Source: Anagrus nilaparvatae
Lineage: Eukaryota > Arthropoda > Insecta > Hymenoptera > Mymaridae
Direction of reading: 5' to 3'
Assembly (NCBI GenBank): GCA_022575985.1
Contig: JAKSXM010000231.1
Span: 5,272,501 to 5,336,500, forward strand
DNA: 64,000 nucleotides
A program made the position numbers and the translations under genes. Of the stretch, positions 24,796 through 36,794 are shown piece by piece. Each line of letters begins with the position of its first letter. The first letter of the stretch is position 1. Under the pieces are notes generated by a model. The model searched no databases. It was not told where the DNA came from and worked only from the letters and a program-made list of their open reading frames with translations.

Positions 24796-24847
24796 CAAAA
24801 ATTGTTTACTTTTTTCTAGAACACGCGACCAAAAAAATTAGAATACA
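24381..24847. mobile_element. Foldback element with a T43 tract
   Basis: Inverted ends around CGCGTGTTCTAGAAAAAGT (left) and its complement (right). The centre holds a second inverted pair around TTGAAGAC. The right arm contains a pure run of 43 T at 24753-24795, with only a short A-rich stretch opposite, so the tract grew after the palindrome formed. Confidence 0.65.
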
Positions 24848-26288
24848 AAATTAGGTATGCTTTGATTCTGAAAAACGCAGGTACGTATGCAGAAAATTTT
24901 TTTGGGAGAGACCAAAAAAATTTTGGAGGGGGCCAGAACCTAATAATATTAAAATTAACGGCATAAAATTTCTTAAATATCAATCAAAATTTAATTGTTT
25001 TTTATTTTGAGTTGTTTATAAGCAGTATTTGTCAATACAAAATTAAAAAATTTTGGTATTAAGGTAAAAAATTTGGCTATATTTTCAAATTTTTTCATTT
25101 CGGCCATCCTCTGGATACGTGCCTGAATACGTAATCTGGGGTACAAAGTGGCTGAGAAGTAGAGGACATGAAATCAGGAAAAACTACCCCAGTTTAAGGT
25201 TTTTTTTGCAATATTTTCGAAGCAGAGCTTAAATTATCTAATTAACTGCTTTTTTATAAGAAAGGGTAATAAAATATTGGGATTCAATAATTACAAGCTC
25301 TAATCGAGATATAACTAATTATATGACATGAAAACATGGGATTCAATAATTACAAGCTCTAATTGGGCTATAAGACTAACTATAGGACATGAAAACTAAA
25401 TCTCTAAAAAGGACTAGTTACAATACATAAATAAATGCTAAGAAACATTACAATACAATCGCTATTCTTATAATTTGTAATTTATCACGTTTACTAGATG
25501 TTAAGATTCTAAACCCAAATTATTCTTATTCCGTAAACCTGTATTTTTCTAAGCCCTTAAATCGAAAATATTCTAAGTCCTTCAATTGGAATTATTATTA
25601 CTCGAATTATTATTGAAAGTCTCTAAGCCCGGATTATTTTAAGTCCCTATTCTTGATTTTTTCTAAGCCTTTAAATGTAAATTATTTTAAGCCCCTAAAT
25701 AGAAACTATTTTAAGTCCCTAACCTCGCCTAATTCGAAAATTGTCCAAGTACCATTGAACCTCCCCCCCCCTTAAATCAGACACGTTTGACCCCCACTTG
25801 ATTTTCAGATTCACAGGTTACCCCTCCTCATAAACATATTCAATGTTAAAACTACAACTTTTGCAGCAAATTGAAAATTGATCATTTTGAGCCAAAAATG
25901 GGCATTCAGTTTACTGACTGCAAAGAAGCGAATTTAAAATAAAAAATTAAAAAGGTAAAATATTTTGCAACAAATAAAGAATTTTTAGAAAAAAGCTTTT
26001 AGAAAATTTTTTAGACCTATAAAACACATTTTTGTCTAAAATTGCAATTTTTGAGGTAATTTAAAAATTAATCATTTTTGGCCAAAAATGTCCATTTGGT
26101 TAATTGGCTATAACATTGAGAAAATCAGCGATGAAAAATTGCGGTATCTGAGGCTTGACAAATGACTTTAATACCAAAAAATTGTGACCAACAAGAAGGT
26201 TTTTTTGTTAACTAACTAACTAAAAAGCAATATTATCAAAAAACTATTTAAAAGCCTTGTGCAGAGTATTTTCATGCCTAGAAGGCCC
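24848..26288. other. Gene-free stretch with a short tandem duplication
   Basis: No gene. A 59-bp unit starting GGGATTCAATAATTACAAGC is duplicated in tandem at 25279-25337 and 25338-25398. CTAAGTCC-rich text at 25530-25850 is related to repeat R1. Confidence 0.5.
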
Positions 26289-26826
26289 GTTGAAATCGTA
26301 GCATTTAGTTTGAGACAATTAAGCGGATTAAAAATTAATAACCGATGTATAGTTTGAGACAAAATTTAAAAAAAAAGTGTAAACTTTGAGATCACTTACT
26401 ATGTATAGTTTGAGATCGATAAATATTCCAAGTATTTGTAAATAAATAATACATTTTTAACCAAGGGAGCAAAAAAAAAGAACTCGGCTTCGCCTCGGAT
26501 GTTAATTAACCTGCGATCTGGGTTATTCTTTTTTTGTTCCCATGGACAAAACGAAAATTTTCTTTCTCAGTGGGGAGAAAACGCGTTTTTTTCGATCTCG
26601 TTGCGGGTCGAAAAAAGTGTTTTCGACCCACTAGAAAGAAAAATATTTATAAACATTTCTAAATAAATTATATTTTATTTTTCTAAATTGATTTATTTGT
26701 AAATTTCTAAAATATTATTAAAATATTATTTTAGTCTCCATTTATACCTTGTGCTTAACATTTCTTTAATCATAAATCGCGACATTATTCAAGCTGTTAT
26801 AAATTCTAGACGCGGAAATAGTATAT

Positions 26827-26937
26827 ATCGTCACGAGTTACGATACAATGCCTTTATCGTAGTATGGCGAGAAAAGAAAAAATCTCGTCATACTACAATG
26901 AAAGGCTTTGTATCGAACGAGTGGCGATATATTTTTT
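26827..26937. repeat. Imperfect 50-bp hairpin in the MULE left part
   Basis: Arms contain GATACAATGCCTTTATCGTA and a diverged complement, separated by about 10 bp of A-rich loop. Either a small MITE or a structural part of the MULE. Confidence 0.5.
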
Positions 26938-28620
26938 TTTCAACAATATTCGAATATTCATCGTCTTTTAGACAAAATATAAAACATTACTAAAAAACAA
27001 AACTTTTTTTATTTGCATATATGTACATTCATTTTTAATACGTTAGAAAAACTGTTACATTTATTTCTGATTATTTATTTTGGCATCCATATTATTATTC
27101 TCGTCTATTAAATATTCCGCCATTTTATGTTTTAAACAAAAACACGCTCGTGCGTTCTATACAACGGCCACGTTACAACTAAATTTTATTCGGTTCTTCA
27201 TCGAACTTTGGTCATGCGCAGTCTCTACTATTATGATAATACTTTTATACGTACGAGTAGACTCTATATCGTAAGAGTAGAAGCCCTCTTGAGATAAAGG
27301 ACCTTTATTTCATATACTACGGACCGTCTATAAACGATACATATTCGAATAGCGTTGTAAAAAATTTGTATTTTTGTTAATAATTACAAGTACAGTAAAA
27401 AATACATTTTACGAAATAAAAATATTAGATTTATATGCATAAAAGTACTAAGATCATATGAAGAAGCTTAATTCAAATTAAAAGAAGTTAAATAATCAAT
27501 TGTTACAGAAGAAAAAGATAGGTTTTGTTACGAAGGAGGAAGGCATATATTTACAAATAAAATTAAATTGATAAGTTTATTATGAATAATAAACAACGAT
27601 CTACATGCAACTAAAAATATATAACTTTTTTCATTATTGTTATCTGTGTTTCTGAGGACTGAGCCTCCCTTTGTCACACAGAATAATTATTATTGAAAAA
27701 AAGTTTGATGGTGTAAAAATTTATTTTTTGATGTTAAAAATGTTTAAAAAAATGAAAAATCTGATTGTCCATTTCGACTCTGCAAGAAAACAGGGTGAGT
27801 CTCGTCAGTGTAAAACCCTGTTTTCTGCTTTTTACATATGAACAAACAAAAAAACTAAAAAAAATTTTTTGAAAATTTTACAAAAAATATTTTTAAGAAA
27901 GGAAAACTTACATTTTTTTAATCACGCCAGGAAGAGAACAAAAAGTAGAATGACATAAAAGAAGAGATATTCTCCTCTCCCACGCACACACTCAAAAATC
28001 CAACAGCTGGCATTAAAAAAAATGTGTCATCAAAACCATGGATACACAACTTATATGGATATAACATTCAAAAAAAAATGTGGCTAATTTTAGAAAGAGA
28101 GAGTATGATTTTTTTCCGGCCTTTTATCCTTTTCTAATAGTAAGAGTAGGGGAAAGATTCTTTCAAGAGATTCTTTTAATGTCTATATAATACATGTAAT
28201 AAATTAATGAATTCATGAATTTATAATTTTATTATGACAATAAATCTCATCTTTTTTTTCCCTATATTTACTCAAATATTATTATTATTTTCAAAAATAA
28301 AGCATTTAATTTTAAAAGATTATATTATTTTTAGGTATGTATAATTTTTTTATTTATACGGTGAATTATAAACATTTTATTTATATAACAAAATGCATCA
28401 GATTTCCAATTTTCCAAAGTTATCGGGATTTCTTTAGAAACATTTAATTATAATCTTTTTATTTTAGGATATTAAAAAATTGATTTTTTATTTTGATAAT
28501 AAAAAAACTGTCTTTTTTCAAAAAGATTTTTTTTCTTATACTAATAAAATTAAACTTTTTTTTTATTAAAAGTATTATTTTATTTTATTATTATTTTATT
28601 TTATTATTATTTTATTATTT

Positions 28621-28789
28621 TATTTTACAATATTCAAAAAAAAAAAAATATTTAATGAATTTAAAAATTTTAAGTGGAAAAATCATAAATTTTATGGTCC
28701 ATATTATTTTACAATAGTATTCAAAAAAAAAAAAAAATATTTAATGAATTTAAAAATTTTAAGTGGAAAAATCATAAATTTTATGGTCC
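28621..28789. repeat. Tandem duplication of about 85 bp
   Basis: TATTTAATGAATTTAAAAAT followed by TTTTAAGTGGAAAAATCATA occurs twice (28621-28700 and about 28703-28789), nearly identical, upstream of the transposase start. A young local duplication in the 5' region. Confidence 0.7.
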
Positions 28790-29072
28790 TTAATTTGAAT
28801 ATTAACCGATTTTAACATCTTGCGTATTCAATAACATTTTTGAATTTTACTATTATCTTATTGGTTCTTGTAAAATTAAAAAATTTAAAATTATTTAACT
28901 TATTAATACGTGGGGTTGTATTAAAATTTGAAATCAGTATTGAATTAAATCTTGACAACTCCAGTTTAAGTTTAAGTTACCAACGATTATTTATTATTTT
29001 TCGTTTTCCTAATTTTCCGACTTAGTCAACCGGCTTTATTAATTTTTGAAAAAAAGTGTACTTTTTTAAAAA

Positions 29073-32000
29073 ATGAGTCACGATATGTGTGTAGTTTGTA
29101 AATATAAGGATTCACGTTTTTTGGATGCAAGTCAGAGGATATTGCATGAGTAAGTACAGAACTTATTTAATTTTCGTGATTATTAGTAATAAAATATTAT
29201 TTTAATTATTTTTTATTTTTAAAAAAGTAACTAAACAATTTTTTTGTCTTACAATGGCTGTTTAATTATGTTATTTTTATTTTTGTTTAAGTCATTTAAA
29301 ATTGTTGAAAACAAATAAATTTATATCTTTAATTTTATAAATAAATTAAGATATCCTAATATTTTAATTAAGGTTCCCGAAAATTGATGAACTGAAACAA
29401 AGTTGGCTAAAAGCTTTAAAAATTAATGAAGTTGCTAATGGAGCTAAAATATGCAATGTGCATTTTTCTTCTAATGATTACAAAGTTTCAGTAACCGGAG
29501 GAAAATCTAAAAGGTTAATGGTAAATGCTGTACCCAGCAAAAATTTAAATAATTTTAATTTATATATTGACCAAAATCAAAAAAGGGGTTGGACAGAAGC
29601 TTTTAGCGCAGAAAACGAAGGGTAAGCTCAAATATTCTTATTGTCCCTGGTGAAAAAGATAGAAAGCGCTGAATAAGCGCTTATTTTCAGCGCTAATTCA
29701 TCACTAAATCAGCGCTTATCTAGTGCAAAAAAAATAACTTAAATTTTTTTTTTTTTATTTTTAAAAAATTCTTAAGGGGAGGGTGGAGGGAGTTCTTTTA
29801 AAATGACGGAAAATTTTCTGCTCCAAAATTGGCCAAATTTTTCGAAAAAATTCCGAATTTTTAAAAATTAAAAAAATAATAGTAGAAGATAGTTTCAGAG
29901 GGTTTTCATGAGTGCTGAGCTCGAATTTTATACTTATTATTATTTTTTTAATTTTAAAAAATTTGTCATTTCGGACCGGAAAATTTGAATTTTAAAATTT
30001 AAGTATAAAATTCGATCTCAGCACTCTTGAAAACCCTCTAAAACTATCTTCTACTATTATTTTTTTAATTTTTAAAAATTCGGAATTTTTTCGAAAAAAT
30101 TGTCCGATTTCGAGTACGTTATTTTAAAATAACTCCCTCCACCTTCTCCTCAATAATTAAAAAAAAAATTTTTAAGTTATTTTTTTTGTACTAAATAAGC
30201 GCTTAGTCAGCGCTATCTTTTGCACCAGGGGTATTTATGTTTTACACGTTTAAATAACTGCAAATGCAAAAATACATTATTCCAAAATTTTAGAATGTTT
30301 CAAGTTATTAATGGTATCCAGATTTCTAATAAGCATTTTCGACCTGATCATTATAAAACTTCATTGATAGATGAAAATTTAAAATTTTTAAATGACAATG
30401 CTTTATCTAGCCGCTTAGATAATACTGGTTTAAATACATTTCCAAATCCAAAACGAGACTGGACTGAAGCTTTTGGCAAGGAAAACGAACGGTAAAATAA
30501 TGCTCTCTTATTTAATAAAATTTTTTATGTAGAATTATGTACAATTTAAAAAATTTTATCAATACTTTCTAGAATATTAGCGGAAACAATAAATACTCAA
30601 AAATTACATGTCAAACCCAGAATTACAAGGTATAAACAAGCATTACTTGCTCTCATAAATATTTATAGTTTAAGCTGGTTTTTTTATTTTTTAGCAATAT
30701 TCCCGTAAATTTTTATGTGCCTGATAGAAAAACGAGTGGACAACTTGGCACTAAACAAACTGAACAAAAAGATCACATTCCAATAGAAGAAAAAATTACT
30801 AATGACGATTTGTTACTGAAGGATGCAAATTTTTCTATTACAGAAAATAAAGAGAAATTAACAATTTTAAGTAAGAAAATTATTAATAGGAATGATTTCT
30901 CGTCAGAATCTAGTTGGCAGAAATTTGTTATATACAAAAGACAATCATATGCAAAAAATAGGCAAATACTAAGGCTGAAAAAATCTAATTCTTATTTAAA
31001 AAATAAAATTACGTCTTTAGAAAAAGAATATTCTTTAAAAAACAAGGAAACAATTATTGTGCAAAAAGTTAGTATACACTGTTTCGTTTTTTTGTATTAT
31101 ACGGTAATAAAATTTACATTATTTTTAACTAATTAATATTTTTATATTTCTTATAAGGAAAAGTTGCCAGATTTTCTTTTTGATTTAATAAAAAGAATAA
31201 TATCAAATAAAAAAAATAATGAGTACACAATCGCACTTCAAATTTTCGCAAGAACTTTGCACTATTATTCTCCAAGAGCCTACAGATTTATGAGAAAAGA
31301 ATTAAAAAATCAGCTGCCGCATCCAGGTTCTCTATCAAGATGGGTCAAAGATGTTGAATGCAAGGCAGGACTAAATTTACAAAACATTGAACTTCTAGCT
31401 TCAATGGTTGAGACTGAAGAAAAGAAAGGTTTAAAATTGGTGTTTAATTTTGACATGGATGAAGTGAGCATTAGGAAAAAGGTAGAATGGGATGGTAAAA
31501 ATTTTATTGGATTTGTAGATTTAGGGTCTGAATCGAATCTTATTTTCAAAAATATGAATATTGAAGATATTCCTGTACAAGCTACACATTGTTTAGTATT
31601 CCTTTTAGTTAGTATTAACAGTAATATTAAAATTCCAATAGCTCATTATTTTATTGATGCTTTGAGTGGTAATGAAAAAGCTATTTTAGTCAACAATGCC
31701 TTAAAGGTACTAAATAAATATAAAATAAACGTTAAGTCTATTTGCTTTGATGGGATATCTTCAAATATATCAATGTGCGAAAGTTTGGGTGCTAAATTGT
31801 TACGTCAACCTGTAGATAACGCAAAAATTTTTTTTTTACATCCAATTACTTTAGAAAAAATATATTTGTGGTACGATCCAAGCCATATGCTCAAACTAGT
31901 TAGAAATGTTTTTGGGCACAAGGGTATAATTATTGACGATAACAAGCAAATAATTAATTATAAATACGTAATAAAAATAGTTAAATTACAAAAAGCTATA

Positions 32001-33410
32001 GGATTAAGATACGCGAATAAATTAACAAAACGTCACGTTTTTTATCATAACGAAAAAATGCGAACATCATTAGCAGCCCAACTTTTAAGCAATTCCACTT
32101 CAGCAACACTTCAATGTTTAGAAAAACGCGAACCTTTGAATATTTTTTTTCAAGGATCATCAGCAACCGCAAAATTTTGTAGAACATTTAATAATATTTT
32201 TGATCTCTTGAATACTAGGAATACTATGTATAAAAAATATACATATAAAGCTCCACTTACTAAGGATAATGTTAAAAAAATTAAAGGAGAATGCCAAATT
32301 TTTGTAGAATACATTAAAAATTTAAAAATTAAAGTAAAGACTAAAAAAGGAGAATTAGTAACCAAATGTGTATTAAACACTCGTTTAAAAACTGGATTTT
32401 TCGGTCTTATCGTGTGTTTAAAAAATCTAACAGTATTATTTGACGATCTTCTTTCGCACAAATATATATCGTATTTGCTAACTTTTAAACTGTCCCAAGA
32501 CCACATTGAGCACTTTTTCGCCAAAATACGCCAAATGTTCGGATGCAACAATAATCCTTCAGCCCAGCAACTAACAGCTGCTTTTAAAAAATTAATGTTG
32601 CATGTAAATGTTAGTGTCTCAAAAAGAGCAAATTGCATTCCTCAAGATGACACCAGATTGCTTAGCATTTTGGGGAAGAAAAAAGTAGAAAATAAAAATA
32701 ATACTAACAATGTAAATAAAGAATCAAATAATTCAAATAATTCAAATAATTTAAACAGTTTGGATAAATTTAGTAATTGTAACGATCCAAATAATCTAAA
32801 TAATTTTAATAATGATAACATTGTAAATAATATAATAACAGCTTTGCCTGAAGATGTAATTGCAGAATTTTCTGAAATTACAGAAACAGATTTTCTCATG
32901 TTTTCTAATAACTTTAGCAGGATTAACCAAAATTTTTCTAATTTGCATATAGATGTCATAATTGAGAACATTGCAGGATCTGTTGCAAATAAAGTTTCTA
33001 AAAAAATTAAATGTGATGAATGTACTAAGAAACTGTTTGCCACTTATAAAAATGATAAAGATAAGTTCTTGTTAATAAAATTAAAAGATCTCGGTGGTTT
33101 AAAATATCCTTCCGATTTAGTTGTCAATATTTGTGAATCGGCCGAAAAAATTATTAGAACTTATCAAAAGAATATTTTTACAACTACTAATCTTATGGAA
33201 AAAATGACAATTGATGCCTTTAACGTACTGCAAGATTATTCTCAAGATCCATTGAAAAGTTTTTGCAAAGATCATGAAAAAAGGTTGATAAAATTAATTT
33301 TAGCAAAATATTATGGTCTTCGCATACATTATGAATGCTATTTATTATTAACAGAAGAAGACCAATGTCGTATGCTAAACAATAAGATAACTTTATTTCG
33401 TCATCAATAA
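29073..33410 (+). CDS. P-element-type transposase with THAP domain, six exons
   Basis: Proposed exons: 29073-29149, 29373-29621, 30294-30491 (skippable), 30573-30629, 30695-31067, 31158-33410, all with GT...AG borders and compatible phases; 1002 residues without exon 3, 1068 with it. Numbering below omits exon 3. Residues 1-81 are a THAP zinc finger (CVVC 6-9, FP 27-28, W37, CNVH 53-56, AVP 78-80) that in this family binds the transposon ends. Residues about 211-252 form a lysine-rich coiled coil. The catalytic part has P-type blocks: LHYYSPRAY, DEVSIRKKVEWDG, CFDGISSN, DPSHMLKLVRN, SQDHIEHFF and CNNNPSAQQ. D353, D450 and E703 are the likely acidic triad (inferred by family pattern). An Asn-rich linker (about 745-815) precedes a C-terminal CDECTKKL region. 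No stop or frameshift is seen, so it may be functional. Confidence 0.87.
29645..30230. mobile_element. Foldback MITE inside a transposase intron
   Basis: 586 bp with ends CCCTGGTGAAAAAGATAG and its near complement, followed inward by AGCGCT-rich text (AAGCGCTGAATAAGCGCTTA). The centre is a longer palindrome around ATAGTAGAAGATAGTTT. It lies in the intron after exon 2, ending 63 bp before exon 3, so it is spliced out and tolerated. No clear target duplication. Confidence 0.7.
30294..30491 (+). other. Duplicated cassette exon of the transposase
   Basis: Exon 3 is a diverged duplicate of the 3' part of exon 2. Exon 2 reads VANGAKICNVHFSSNDYK and later KRGWTEAFSAENE; exon 3 reads VINGIQISNKHFRPDHYK and KRDWTEAFGKENE. 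Both end in the same phase before GT. Exon 3 is 198 bp (66 codons) with equal phases at each side, so including or skipping it keeps the frame. The zinc-ligand cysteine of CNVH is serine (SNKH) in the copy, so it cannot complete a THAP finger. Confidence 0.7.
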
Positions 33411-33469
33411 AATAAGCTTTTTGATAATATATTATATTTATAATAATATACTATATTTTTAAAAAATTT

Positions 33470-33950
33470 TCTCGAAAGTGAAATGACTTTTCTATATTTA
33501 AAAATTTTAATAATTTTAATAATTTTTTTATATATAATATATTTCTAAGTCTAGTTCTTGCAATTATTTTTCAGTATATTATTTAATTAAATGTGTCATT
33601 ATCATAATTATTATAAACTATTTTTCTTACTAATTAGAATTATCTTAGGCGATGTATAAAATTACGTATATTTGTAATAAATTTTATAATATTTTTAAAA
33701 ACCAAAAAATATATTTTTATTTTCTTGAAAGTGAAATGACTTTTCTATATTTAAGAATTTTAATAATTTTAATAATTTTTTTATATATTATATATTTCTA
33801 AGTCCAGTGCTTGCAATTATTTTTCAGTATTATTTTATAAAATGTATCATTACCTATTATAAAAATTATAAACTATTTTTTTTATTCATTAGAATTATCT
33901 TAGGCAATGTATAAAATTACATATATATGGAATAAATTTTATAATACACT
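33470..33950. repeat. Tandem duplication of about 250 bp, 3' flank of transposase
   Basis: GAAAGTGAAATGACTTTTCT starts each unit (about 33473 and 33726). The units share TTAGAATTATCTTAGGC and GTATAAAATTAC with modest divergence. Lies just after the transposase stop, so the transcript 3' end would fall inside it. Confidence 0.75.
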
Positions 33951-34519
33951 TAAAAATATAAGTTTATTCTTTTTATTTGTTTCCTTTTCATTTACTATAA
34001 AATTTTATATTTCTCCAGTTTCTCCATCTACGCTTTTAGCCCCTACCAAAATTTAAGATCGAATATATATTCTTTAAGTTAGTAAGAGATATAGAGCCGG
34101 AAAAAAATGTATCTTACTCTTTCTAGCAGTAGTAATTTCTCACTTATAGGTTCTTATACAGGACGTTATATCCATATAAGTTGTGTATCCATGATCAAAA
34201 CTACTAAAAGGAAACTAAGTATAAAAAGTTAAAAATATATAAAAATATAAAAAATTTTTTTCAAAAAATATTTTGAAAATTTTGTCGAAATAGAATTTTT
34301 CCATTTTTTTTAAAAAATTTATGTCTAGTTGGTAACAGACAATTATTTATTTTGGTAGGCATTTTTTAGACTCAGAAACACAGATAACAATAATGAAAAA
34401 AGTTATATATTTTTAGTTGCATGTAAATCGTTGTTTATTATTCATAATAAACTTATCAATTTAATTTTATTTAATTAATTGGAACGTAAAACAGTATTTA
34501 TACTGTTTACTCATTATTA

Positions 34520-34792
34520 TTACATATATTTACAACTAAAAATAATTTAAGACTTTTATGTGAAAGTGATGAAGTTTTTGGTGATGGTACATTTGAATAT
34601 GCACCAAAGTACTATTTACAATTCTATATCATTCACGTCCTGAAAAACGGATATTACATCCAAGTTGCATACGGCTTTTTACCTAATAAAGATATTGCAA
34701 CATACACAAACATGTGGTTAGACACAAACATTTTCGAAAAAATGGGTAGTTATTTTAAATTTAATAAGACAAAAAAAATAAATGAACTATGA
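34520..34792 (+). pseudogene. MULE transposase fragment
   Basis: Open frame without start codon: NNLRLLCESDEVFGDGTFEY, then APKYYLQFYIIHVLKNGYYI, then GFLPNKDIATYTNMW, then unrelated text to TGA at 34790. VFGDGTFKYAPK-like text followed by QLYTIH and LLPNK is characteristic of insect MULE transposases; the Asp of DGTF is the first catalytic acid of the DDE fold. Only about 60 conserved residues remain. The upstream half was displaced by the P-type insertion, and the duplicated CATATATTTACAA falls within its frame. Confidence 0.75.
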
Positions 34793-35069
34793 ACAAATTG
34801 AACATATTTACAATTTAAAAAAAATTGTGTTCAAATTACCCATGTTTACTGTAACGATACATGATAAATAAATGTGAATGTAAATAAAATTATAATATGC
34901 TTTATTTATTTTATTTTTCAGTTATATAAACACAAAATTAAAAATGATCTCAAACTATACACATGAATTGTCTCAAACTAAACACGCGAATTGTCTCAAT
35001 CTAGACACTGTTTTTTCTCAAACTATACACCTTTTTTAGAGATTGTCTCAAACTATATGCCGTTGAAAT

Positions 35070-36794
35070 AACCGGAGGCTATCGGGTTTTTTTTCAATAC
35101 GTTTCAATAAGTAATTTGTAATTTGGTTTCCTAAAGGTAGCGGTCTCTTGTTAGCGAAAGCAAAGTAAAGACACCGAAAGACACCACCAGGTGGTTGGTA
35201 AAAAAGTAACGTTTTTAGGGAGGGGGGATAAAATACAGGGCGATTCAGAGCCGATGCATTATTCGTTTATTAGTTTACCAATCGCAGCTAAGATTACAAG
35301 CATCAACAAATATTGATGCACCTTATAAAATAAAATTAACATCCCGCTCAGGATCACCGAGAATTAACGTTTTAAGGGGGGGGGGGGGTTAAAATATTGA
35401 CGACGTTTTTAGGGGGGTGGGGTGAAATGGACTTAGAATATCTCCGATTTAGGGATTTAGAATAATTTGAAGAGGGGGTCAGGGCCTGATAAGAACAAGA
35501 ACTTAGAATACTTTAGATATATGGACTTAGTATAATTTATATTTCGGAATTGATTGTAATTTCGGTATTGCACTTATAATAATTAGGGAATAAACGATAA
35601 AACTGTTATAAGTGAGCATGTTCAATGATCGTTGGTTGTGTGAAAACACATACCAGTTATAAGTTTTTTAATTTTCTGTTAAATTCAGGGGTAGTTTTAT
35701 TCATTTTTGTCCCCGTATAGGAGTCAGTAAATTAAATAAAAGTTAAAATAAGATAAAACTTTTTCAACTGCAAGATTAAATGAAAAATAAAGAAAAAAAC
35801 TCACATTGTATTTTCCCGATTTTATCTTGTCCTGGAGATAGTTTTGCAAACGAATAATTAGCTCAAATATTTCTTTATTGATACAGAAAAAAATAATAAA
35901 TTCAATATTTAGTTAATTACTCTTAAAACGTGGCACTTATTAATTTCATCATTAGTTTCAAAATATTGCTAAAAAAGCCCATAATATGGAAAGTTCTACT
36001 GTATTTTCCTATTTTCTAACTCAGTAGGACCCCAAATTAAGATTCAGCGAAATATAAAAAACCTACAGAAGACTTTTTCTATAATTCTGGTTGTCAAACT
36101 CAGAAACCCTTAGTGTTAGAGTTCAGAGAAACTTTTTTAGGCACGATCACTATATGTGTAATATATAGATGAAATCGTGCCTTTTAATTTTGCCAGGTCA
36201 AAAAACGAAAAGTTCTTAAAATTGTCTAATTTGTGGAGAGATCACAGAAATACTGATTTCCGTTAACAAAAAAATTGACTAATAATAGTAAATAACTGGA
36301 ACAACTCGATGAATCAAAACTAGGGCGGCTAGTTATTAATTATATGCCATTATATAATAATTTAATTGTTGACTAAATCTGCTAGAAATCTGCATTTTTA
36401 TTAAAATACTACTTGCTAACCAAAGAAAACTCAAAAATATGCTGAGGCTGATAATACATTGATATCCCGCAGTAGGCTTTCCAATGTGCAGTAATACTTT
36501 AAGTATTTTGTAAGTGGAATTATTCTTTATGTAAGTAAGCAAATTTTAATCATTATAAATGCCATATTACACTCACTTTTTTGTGTAGGTTAGGCTATGA
36601 AGAGAGGATATCTCAAAATAAAAAAAAAATTTCATCCAAGCTTTGTTGGTTAATGTGATAGAAAATAAATGGTTTTTACCCCTCTACCTAAATTTTTTTT
36701 ACCCTTTGCTCAAGAATCATTCGTAAAAGAGTTTTTACTAGGCTAAAAGTATTTGAACTTACTTTTAAATTATTATCAGGTATATAACAGTATA
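35070..36794. other. Gene-free repeat-rich stretch
   Basis: No gene. Contains a minus-strand copy of repeat R1 (35400-35672) next to a G-rich block, and a short hairpin AGGCACGATC...GATGAAATCGTGCCT at 36139-36182 that recurs at 44752-44797. Confidence 0.5.

Larger units (their letters stand above)
27557..34522. mobile_element. P-type transposon with intact-looking transposase
   Basis: Flanked by a 13-bp direct repeat CATATATTTACAA (27544-27556 and 34523-34535). P elements normally duplicate 8 bp, so part of the 13 bp may be host sequence. Long diverged inverted arms (about 27557-28150 and 34030-34470) share AAATTAAATTGATAAGTTTA, CATGCAACTAAAAATATATA and GGATACACAACTTATATGGA. The right end has about 50 bp beyond the left match, so one boundary is imprecise or damaged. 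It encloses the THAP/P-type transposase gene and lies within what was the MULE reading frame. Confidence 0.7.
26297..35061. mobile_element. MULE-like element carrying a nested P-type transposon
   Basis: Perfect 8-bp duplications GTTGAAAT lie at 26289-26296 and 35062-35069. The left end begins CGTAGCATTTAGTTTGAGAC; the right end on the complementary strand begins GGCATATAGTTTGAGAC. The motif TRTAGTTTGAGAC recurs about three times at the left end and about five times at the right (34945-35061), always pointing inward, like subterminal transposase-binding sites. A MULE transposase fragment at 34520-34792 and the 8-bp duplication identify a Mutator-like element. Its coding region is truncated and interrupted by the P-type element 27557-34522, so it cannot move by itself. 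Confidence 0.75.

Noticed and set aside
31310..33043. Several minus-strand frames over the transposase
   Set aside because: Shadows of exon 6; no protein motifs and low-complexity composition mirroring the coding strand.
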